A DNA stretch of 21,099 nucleotides, from the NCBI RefSeq assembly GCF_000372725.1, contig NW_005196747.1, forward strand, positions 1 through 21,099, read 5' to 3'. Shown here in pieces: positions 15,173 through 21,099 of the stretch. Position numbers and translations under genes: made by a program. The notes under the pieces were generated by a model. That model saw only the letters and a list, made by a program, of their open reading frames with translations. It made no database searches and had not been told where the DNA came from. Every line of letters begins with the position of its first letter. The stretch's first letter is position 1. The DNA comes from Emiliania huxleyi CCMP1516 (Eukaryota > Haptophyta > Isochrysidales > Noelaerhabdaceae).

Positions 15173-16309
15173 ATGTGGTCACGTTGCATGATGATGCTGT
15201 TCGCCTACTACTGCGCGGCGATTGCCTCCGCCGCGCCAGCCTGCGTCCCAAACCCAATGGCACGATGCCCGCGCATCTTCAGGCCCGTGTGCAAGGAGGG
15301 CCTGCATTACGCCAACGGCTGCCTCGCCGAGGCCGCGTGCGTCTTTGATGCCACAGCAGAAGAGTGTGGCGAGATGGAGGAGTCGTCCATGCACGGCGTG
15401 CCAGTGAGCGACGAAGCAGCCTTCATTACGGTCGGGACGGCCAACACCCTCCCCGCTCGCGTCTCCTCGGGCCCGGAGATCACCGTGCAGCGGCCCGGCT
15501 TTGGCGCTGCTACGACCCTTCCCGCTCGCGTCTCCTCGGGCCCGGAGATCACCGTGCAGCGGCCCGGCTTTGGCGCTGCTACGACCCTTCCCGCTCGCGT
15601 CTCCTCGGGCCCGGAGATCACCGTGCAGCGGCCCGGCTTTGGCGCTGCTACGACCCTCCCCGCTCGCGTCGGAGGCCCGCCCGACGCGGCCGAGGCAGAG
15701 GCTGTCAACTGCTGCGGTGGCGGCGGGGCTTGCGGCTACGAGCACTGTCCTGCGCTGGGTGCTGGGACCGAGGGCTGCGTGCACCGTTGGGAAATGCCAG
15801 ACGGCATGGACTTTGAGTTGGATTGTGCGGTGGCGCTGACGGAGTCTGCGGCACGCACGGGCGGCGTCGATCCCAAAGCCGGCATGATTGAGCACCTGCA
15901 CGCCAAGTGCGAGGACTGCGTCGGCGAGGGCTTTGCCTGGCAGGCGGACGCGTGCCAAAAGGTGGCGACGCCGTGGCACGGAGGACAGTGGCAGTACTGC
16001 GGTCTGCAGGACGTCGCGTGCATCACGACGGCCCGAGGCTGCGAGTACTACTACAAGGTCGATGGGATGTATGGAGAGGAGCACGGCCTCGACCTGGAGG
16101 CGGAGGCAGCGGCTTCGGCCGGTGGTCCACGCACCCGCCTCCCTGCGGTCGCCCTCGCGTGCGCCGCCCTCGCTCTCGCCGCTTTCGGCGGCGCGCTGGT
16201 GCAGCGGACACGCGCAAGGCGTCGCTACACCGAGTTCATGGCCGAGATGACTGGCGACGTGCGTTTCGTGCCGCACGTGGCGATGCTGCAGGAGCCTCCG
16301 CTCGTATAG
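15173..16309 (+). CDS. Kazal-domain type I membrane or secreted protein with 23-residue repeats
   Basis: This is an intronless 378 aa frame from ATG 15173. Residues 1-21 form a signal peptide (hydrophobic core after Met-Trp-Ser-Arg). Residues 24-65 form a Kazal-like module: CPRIFRPVC, then YANGCLAEAAC, and a closing Cys at 65. This is the layout of small serine-protease-inhibitor domains, though the Cys count is slightly unusual. Residues 92-160 are three tandem copies of a 23-residue unit (TLPARVSSGPE... to GFGAAT), plus a 6-residue fourth. Residues about 178-305 are Cys-rich and include a PSI-like CEDCVGEGFAWQ stretch. A single membrane segment lies at about 323-343, followed by a basic stop-transfer (QRTRARRR) and a 35-residue tail. 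Topology is extracellular N-terminus and cytosolic C-terminus. It may be a cell-surface protein; protease inhibition is only suggested by the Kazal fold. Confidence 0.75.
   Translation: MWSRCMMMLFAYYCAAIASAAPACVPNPMARCPRIFRPVCKEGLHYANGCLAEAACVFDATAEECGEMEESSMHGVPVSDEAAFITVGTANTLPARVSSGPEITVQRPGFGAATTLPARVSSGPEITVQRPGFGAATTLPARVSSGPEITVQRPGFGAATTLPARVGGPPDAAEAEAVNCCGGGGACGYEHCPALGAGTEGCVHRWEMPDGMDFELDCAVALTESAARTGGVDPKAGMIEHLHAKCEDCVGEGFAWQADACQKVATPWHGGQWQYCGLQDVACITTARGCEYYYKVDGMYGEEHGLDLEAEAAASAGGPRTRLPAVALACAALALAAFGGALVQRTRARRRYTEFMAEMTGDVRFVPHVAMLQEPPLV
15446..15670 (+). repeat. 69 bp in-frame coding repeat, 3.3 copies
   Basis: Units are 15446-15514, 15515-15583 and 15584-15652, with a partial unit to 15670. 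They differ only by single bases (CTCCCC/CTTCCC), so the expansion is recent. Confidence 0.95.
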
Positions 16310-16816
16310 GCGAGGAGGGCCTCAGAGGGAGCGGAGCTCGCCTGGTGCGCGCAGAGAGTGCAGACTGTGTACGGGCACGTGTACGTGTGTTGTGTGTACC
16401 GCCTCCCTACAAGAGGCTTACGAGTGCCGCATGCATGATGCAGCGCGGCGAGCGGCTGCGGGTGCGCGTGCGTAAACGGGTGTGTCGGGTGGGTAACGTT
16501 TACAGTTATTTTGAATTTTGTGGAGGGGAGTGGCCAGTGCGACACACCTGTGCGTGCCCGAGCGTCGTGTAACCTCTAAACTTTTTTCTATTGCAATAAG
16601 AGGTCAGAACACACTCTCGAGACGAACACACACTCGAGAGCCGCTAGCCCCCTCTCGCCCTAGCTCGCGCCGTGCATACATGCCTCCAGACGTATGCACA
16701 CCCATCGCATGAGAATGTGGTATGTGCACTGAATGATACACTCTCGCTCCAGAGAGAGTTTCGACGCTTTGTGATTGTGTCCGTCTTTCGACTCCCCGTC
16801 GGACACACATGGCTCT
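16310..16816. other. Convergent 3' flanking region
   Basis: It is rich in GTGTG/ACACAC and CTCTCGAG-type short repeats (16608-16640). No gene was seen. It separates the Kazal gene from a convergent hypothetical gene. Confidence 0.45.
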
Positions 16817-17623
16817 CTAGTCGTCGACGACTGGGATCCGGCACTGGCCGCAGAACCGCCGTTTGGTGCCGCGGCTGCGCTGCTCCTGCGGGGAGAGCAT
16901 GTGCTTGGCCCAGTTCCCCGCCTCGGTCCTCGGCCGCTTCTCGGTGCACTTGCCGTTGAGGCCGTCACAGCAGAAAAAGGGGCCGCCGACCGCCGCCTTG
17001 AGCTCCTCAGTCCACTTGGCACAGCGCGGCTTCTTCCGCACCACTACCTGCTGAGTCGAGGCCTCTGGGGGCTTCTTGCTGGCGGCGCTCGCCGAGCGCC
17101 CGCTGAACCCGATCAAGGCGGTGGCCGCCGAGGCAGCCTGCGAATCAGATCGGTCGGCAGGCAGCGGCGGCGGCAGCTGAGCGTGGGTCGCCCACGAGGA
17201 GGCGGCTGAGGAGGCCCACCCATCGCCGACGCCAAGGCGTTGAGGGAACGCGCCGCGGTTGGCGCGGTTGCGGCCGAGGAGGGGCGGGCCGGCTTCCGAC
17301 GTGGAGCGTCTCAACGCTTTGGGCGCGGCGGTATGCGAATTCGGCAGCGGAGCCGACGGAGGCGGCGCCGGCACTGCCACCTGAGGCGCACTAGGCTGCC
17401 TGGCGAGCACCAGCTCCAGGATCTCCCGCCGTGCCGCCGCCGGCAGTGCCTTCAGCGCCTCTCTTGCTGAAAGGCTGAGGCCAGTCGCCTCGAGCTCAAG
17501 TGCCTCGCCCGAGGGAGGGCTGAGGCCAGTCGCCTCGAGTTCGAGCGCCTCGCTCGAGGGAGGGCTGAGGCCAGTCGCACGGTCGATGTCGGTCTCTGCA
17601 ATCGCGAACGAGAAGCGTGGCAT
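16817..17623 (-). CDS. Hypothetical protein with 15-residue repeats and Cys/His-rich C-terminus
   Basis: This is an ATG-started, intronless 268 aa frame. Residues 16-60 are three tandem 15-residue units (ATGLSPPSSEALELE type; the third is diverged). A Pro/Ala/Ser-rich linker follows. The last about 70 residues are basic and Cys/His-rich (Cys 201, 218, 219, 226, 258 and 261; His 241; ends RRFCGQCRIP). This could be a small zinc-binding module, but it does not match a family I can name. Conserved-looking Trp residues (204, 238) support a real fold. Likely nuclear from its Lys/Arg content, which is only inference. It lies just downstream (3') of the LINE on the same strand. Confidence 0.6.
   Translation of the reverse strand: MPRFSFAIAETDIDRATGLSPPSSEALELEATGLSPPSGEALELEATGLSLSAREALKALPAAARREILELVLARQPSAPQVAVPAPPPSAPLPNSHTAAPKALRRSTSEAGPPLLGRNRANRGAFPQRLGVGDGWASSAASSWATHAQLPPPLPADRSDSQAASAATALIGFSGRSASAASKKPPEASTQQVVVRKKPRCAKWTEELKAAVGGPFFCCDGLNGKCTEKRPRTEAGNWAKHMLSPQEQRSRGTKRRFCGQCRIPVVDD
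17444..17578 (-). repeat. 45 bp in-frame coding repeat, three units
   Basis: The two upstream units (17489-17578) are nearly identical; the third (17444-17488) is diverged at its 3' half. Confidence 0.85.
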
Positions 17624-17852
17624 TTACAACACAACGCCGCCGCCGACAGTAACACCAGCTTTGTATTTCAACCAGCACGTTCCGCCGACAGACAGAGCGG
17701 GAATTCTGCGACGCGGAATTTTTTTTCTCCCCAACTCCTTCGGACCCTAGATGTTAAGTCTGTATTTTGTGTATTTGGACTTGGGCTGAAAACACAGTGT
17801 ATTTTGTGTAATTTGCTCCCACAAAGCCAGGATACACACTCGATGGGGACCA
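17624..17852 (-). other. Probable LINE 3' UTR and junction with the hypothetical gene's 5' flank
   Basis: After the LINE stop the minus strand is less GC-rich and contains TACACAAAATACA-type repeats at about 17760-17775 and 17799-17815, plus an A8 run near 17719-17726. The exact 3' end of the LINE could not be set. Confidence 0.45.
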
Positions 17853-20510
17853 CTAGATCCTACCAGCGCGCCGCAGGCGAAGGAAAATTTGCCGTATTTC
17901 GTGAGTTTTCATTGATTTTTCGCAGCTTTGACCAACCAACGTTTGACCTTGGGAGTCGGTCACTTGAAGACAGGTAATTGAGCTTTTTGGTATTTCGGAT
18001 TGGGACTTTACCCCTTGGGCCTTGAGGAAGTCAATCACTCCGTCATGGATCTCGAGGTACCCAGTGGGCAAGTCGAGGACTCCGATGTCAGAGTATCGCT
18101 CAGCAAGTGATCTTGGTAAGTGGGTGATGTAGTCATTGGGCCTGTCTTTGTTTTGGGCTTCCACCCTTTTGAGATTGAACCTTTGGCGCTCCATTTGAGT
18201 GTGGAGAATGCGAGTCATGAAGGTATGAGCAATGTCTTTGACGACGAGTTCCGTCACGAACTGAACTCGGTCAATCTCTTTACGGACCATGTGGCGGTAG
18301 ACTACTCGCCAAAAGATGCGAATCAGTGCCCTGGGGGCTTCGCGCAGGAGCTTCCCCCTCGGGCAGAGCCCAAAGAGCCATGTGGCGTATGTGTCGGTGA
18401 CGCTTACTCCAACAGCTTGGAGTAACGGCGCGAGGGCGTCCTGTACTTTTCGGACCCTCAGGCAAGTGAGGAGGTGTAGCATGGTTTCCTTATCGCTTCC
18501 GCACAGGCGGCACGACTGGATGGTGAGTGTGCTATCCCTCGATCGGGTCTGTAGAGCTCGGTGGAGCAGCTTCCACCAAGTATTCTCGTCTTTTGGCGTG
18601 GTGAGGAAAGTTCCCTTAGACTTCCATATTTCCTTCCACGGAATGGGAAAGGCGAGTTTTCCTGCGAGGCGTTGTTCCCAGACGGTCTCGGCGTTTGGAG
18701 GGGCGGAGGCCCTCTTGGTGCCTTTGGTGAGAAGGTGCGTGAATTCTTTGGTGAGGCGTTTGATAGTGAGTTCGGAGAGGTGGTGGCACTCATCAGAGTC
18801 ACCCCATCTCCAACCCCAGTCAAGTGGGAAGGTGTCAGCTAGCCGTCCCATCACGGGACGGTAATAGGCGCTGGGGTGACCCCATACGGCGCAGCGCTCA
18901 ATCTGGTCGATGTCGGATTGGCTCCATGCAGAGAGGTCGTGAGGAGTTGAGTATGTCCACGGCCACCCGCTGGCGTCGACGCGCTCCTCGTAGAGGGTGT
19001 GTGGGCTGGTGAACCGGCCGTTGACCAGGTATCCTTGGTCGTCTTCAAAGAGGACATGGTCGTCCGCGGAGAAGGGGGGGCGCGGTCTGGCTAAAAAGGC
19101 TTTGATGTTCAGGGGGATCTTGGCTTGGTACTTGAGGAGCCGTTTGGCTCTCGACCTCCGCTCTTTGGCGTTCAGGGCGGGGGCGCGCGCCACAAGTTCG
19201 GCTTTGAGCTGCTCGGAGCTGAGAGGAGTACCGTCGAGCTGGTTGAAGAGGCTCCCCAGCGTGGAGAATCCAAGGGGGTGCCATTCCTCCTCTGCGGAGG
19301 CGACGCCTTTGGTCAAGACTTTGAAGAAAGCATTACGAAAAAGGGGAAGTGCCCGAAGGGAGTCGGGATCCTTATGGCCGAGGACCTTTTCGTGTTGGCT
19401 GATGCGAAGCCTCCAAAAGGCCTTGAGGGCGTCGCGGAAGGCAGAGGCTGACTGGGGAAGTCTCGATAGTATTGCTCTCTTTTCTTTCTTAGTGAGAGGG
19501 GAGAGGAGGGTCCCTCGGCTGGGGAGCTGGAGCCATTCGTCGAAGATGAGCTTCCACATCGCCTTTCTCGGCTCTAGGTACATGAGAATCCACTTGGCTC
19601 GGAAGGCCTCGAGGTGGGCGCGAAAGTGCAGGACGCCTGCGCCTCCTTCGCGCACTGGGCGGTGGGTTGCGTGGGCTGCTATAAATTTGCCTCCTCTTTT
19701 TTTGGAGCCCATTTCCGAGGAGTCAAGCTCGGGTTTCTTCCGCCACAGGAAGGTGGCGGAGTCTTCCTCTACCGCTTTGATCATGGCTTCAGAAGGGGTG
19801 AGCGTCCACAAGTAATAGCGGAGCGTACCATAGTAGTTGGCATTTAATATCTTGTGTCGTCCGGACAGGCTCATCTGGGGCACCCCTCTAGCTCTGGCTA
19901 GGGAGGATTTGGCGCGCTGGTAGACAGTGCGTAGGAAGTCGACCTGGTTGAGGTTGTTTCCGATCGGGATTCCGAGGTGGGTGGCCCAGCTGCCCGGGGG
20001 TATGGGTTCCCAGTCATCGGTGGGATCGAAAAAGGACCCTCGCTTGTTGGCGTAGATCCCTAGTGGGAGGTGCTCGCGTTTGTCCGCGTTTTCGCGCATG
20101 TTTGTGGCGAGGCAGAACGTGTTTATGTGTTTTTCGACTCGTGCTTTTTGCTTCGGATTGCGAAGGGCAATCATGGTGTCGTCTGCGAAGTGGAGGATTT
20201 TAAGGAGGAGAGCTCCGATCTTAATTCCTTCGAGTCTCGTGTCCTGCAGGCAGAGACGGGTGAAGCCTTCAACGATGATGAGGAAGAGGAGGGGAGAGAG
20301 TGGGCAGCCTTGCGCGGTGCCGACTTTGACTTCGTATTCTTCGGAGAGGAATCCGTTGGCGTAGACTTTCCGCTTGGGTGGCCTGGCGGCGTCGTAGAGC
20401 AGGTCAGTCCAACTCGTGAAATCGGTGGTGAAGTTGAGCGCGCGGAGCGCCCTGTGAAGATAGGACCACGGAGGCCTAGCTCGTCCCGAGTGAGGGCGTC
20501 CATGCCGTAC
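17853..20510 (-). mobile_element. LINE (non-LTR retrotransposon) ORF2 fragment: reverse transcriptase to zf-RVT, 5'-truncated
   Basis: The frame is open from just after an in-frame TGA at 20513-20511 to a TAG at 17855-17853. Recognisable LINE sequence begins near 20475 with 'WSYLHRALRALNF'. RT motif B is QGCPLSP (20312-20292). The catalytic FADD is at 20189-20178. The LGIPIG thumb-region motif follows the FADD. A zf-RVT finger, CRLCG...HLLTC, lies at 18512-18463. The C-terminal region has no intact RNase H signature that I recognise. RT motif A with the first catalytic Asp is missing: the LINE text starts just after where it should be. The endonuclease and the front of the RT are also gone. 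An internal ATG at 20174 is not a true start. Reverse transcription of its own RNA would therefore be impossible from this copy. Confidence 0.9.
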
Positions 20511-21099
20511 TCAGCGGTGCGGATGGAGGCAGAGCCGATTCCCCCTCCAGCGAAGCGGAGGAGGATCCCTCCCTCGCGGGTCATCGCGTGGAAGTTCGCC
20601 GCGCGAGAGCCGGTGTAGTTGGTGAAGGCGATGGTCCCGCAAGTCACAGCGAGCTTGAGCTCGTTGGAGGGGCTTTTGGCGGGCCGGAACTGGGCGTCCT
20701 CGAAGCCGTTGGCTTGGAAGGCTTGGGACATGGCCCCCTTGAGGCCAACCGTAGAGGCGGTGGCTGGAGGGAACGCGATCGCGAGAGAGCGGGTGCGGGC
20801 AGGGCCCTGCTGCGGGCGGTTCTGCCGCGGGTTGATGAGGCTCACCGAGACTCGGAAGGTGCGCCCCTCCTGGCCCTCAACTGGGTGGGAGAGGGTGGAG
20901 AGGCGCCGGGCGACGTCCGCGAAGTGCCCGACGGCCCCGTCCACTGGGACGTAGAGGTCGAGGCCAAGGCCCTCCCTGGATGGCTGATGGACGATTCGCT
21001 CGAAGGCGAGGCTCTTGATGGACGAGGCATCCGGTATGTAGCGCCAGACGGCGGCGACTACGAAGGTGGGGTTGATGGGGTGGTCCTCGCTCCTGAAGC
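20475..21099 (-). CDS. Unrecognised open frame running off the window, joined to the LINE
   Basis: In the minus frame beginning at 21097 about 208 codons are open down to the LINE junction near 20475, with no stop and no required start inside the window. The text is protein-like: 'NPTFVVAAVWRYIP', 'GLGLDLYVPVDGAVGHFADV', 'GRTFRVSVSLINPRQNRP', 'NELKLAVTCGTIAFTNYTG'. I do not recognise a family. It could be ORF1 (nucleic-acid-binding protein) of the same LINE, fused by an internal deletion, or a host or other viral-like gene that the LINE landed in. Past the junction the frame runs antisense-like through the RT and is not meaningful. Confidence 0.5.

Noticed and set aside
15179..16276. 365-codon minus-strand ORF opposite the Kazal gene
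   Set aside because: It is an antisense shadow; the plus strand has a signal peptide, Kazal Cys pattern and a membrane segment.

Overview
This is a GC-rich nuclear segment from a unicellular eukaryote. The evidence is spliced genes with 70-160 nt introns, a PEX11-type peroxisome protein, a LINE reverse transcriptase and many dispersed repeats. The GC-rich exons, probable GC-AG introns, and Kazal and 'DGxCDDGG' Cys-rich extracellular modules fit a haptophyte-like alga best. That placement is inference; a dinoflagellate or other alga is not excluded.

Layout. 1-1204 (+): 3' part of a multi-RRM RNA-binding protein (Mrn1/Nrd1-like) with two introns. 1605-2403 (-): a TLC-domain membrane protein whose single 70 nt intron is bounded by a 15 bp direct repeat. 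2404-7330: about 5 kb of gene-poor DNA with tandem repeats, MITE-like inverted repeats and one weak hypothetical ORF. 7331-8732 (-): a two-exon PEX11-domain protein with an unusual N-terminal extension (two membrane segments around a Cys-rich module). 8865-9819 (+): a broken AT-hook ORF, probably from a mobile element; a diverged piece of it recurs at 12292-12445. 10092-10898 (+): a fatty acid hydroxylase/sterol desaturase family enzyme. 11310-12226 (-): an unrecognised multi-pass membrane protein with one GT-AG intron. 12568-12804 (-): an NHL-repeat gene fragment. 12870-15172: repeats, including a 180 bp tandem array and short dispersed motifs. 15173-16309 (+): a secreted/type I membrane Kazal-domain protein with a recent 69 bp internal repeat. 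16817-17623 (-): a hypothetical protein with 15-residue repeats and a Cys/His-rich tail. 17853-20510 (-): the back half of a LINE ORF2 (RT palm to zf-RVT), cut off just after the position of RT motif A and abutting an unrecognised open frame that runs off the window at 21099.

The genes do not form a pathway. Two enzymes or organelle proteins touch lipid and peroxisome biology (hydroxylase, PEX11) and the TLC protein may too, but the neighbourhood looks like ordinary eukaryotic gene order broken up by mobile DNA. The items most worth a second look are the repeat-bounded intron, the PEX11 fusion, a 42 nt near-identical sequence at two distant sites, and the LINE junction.
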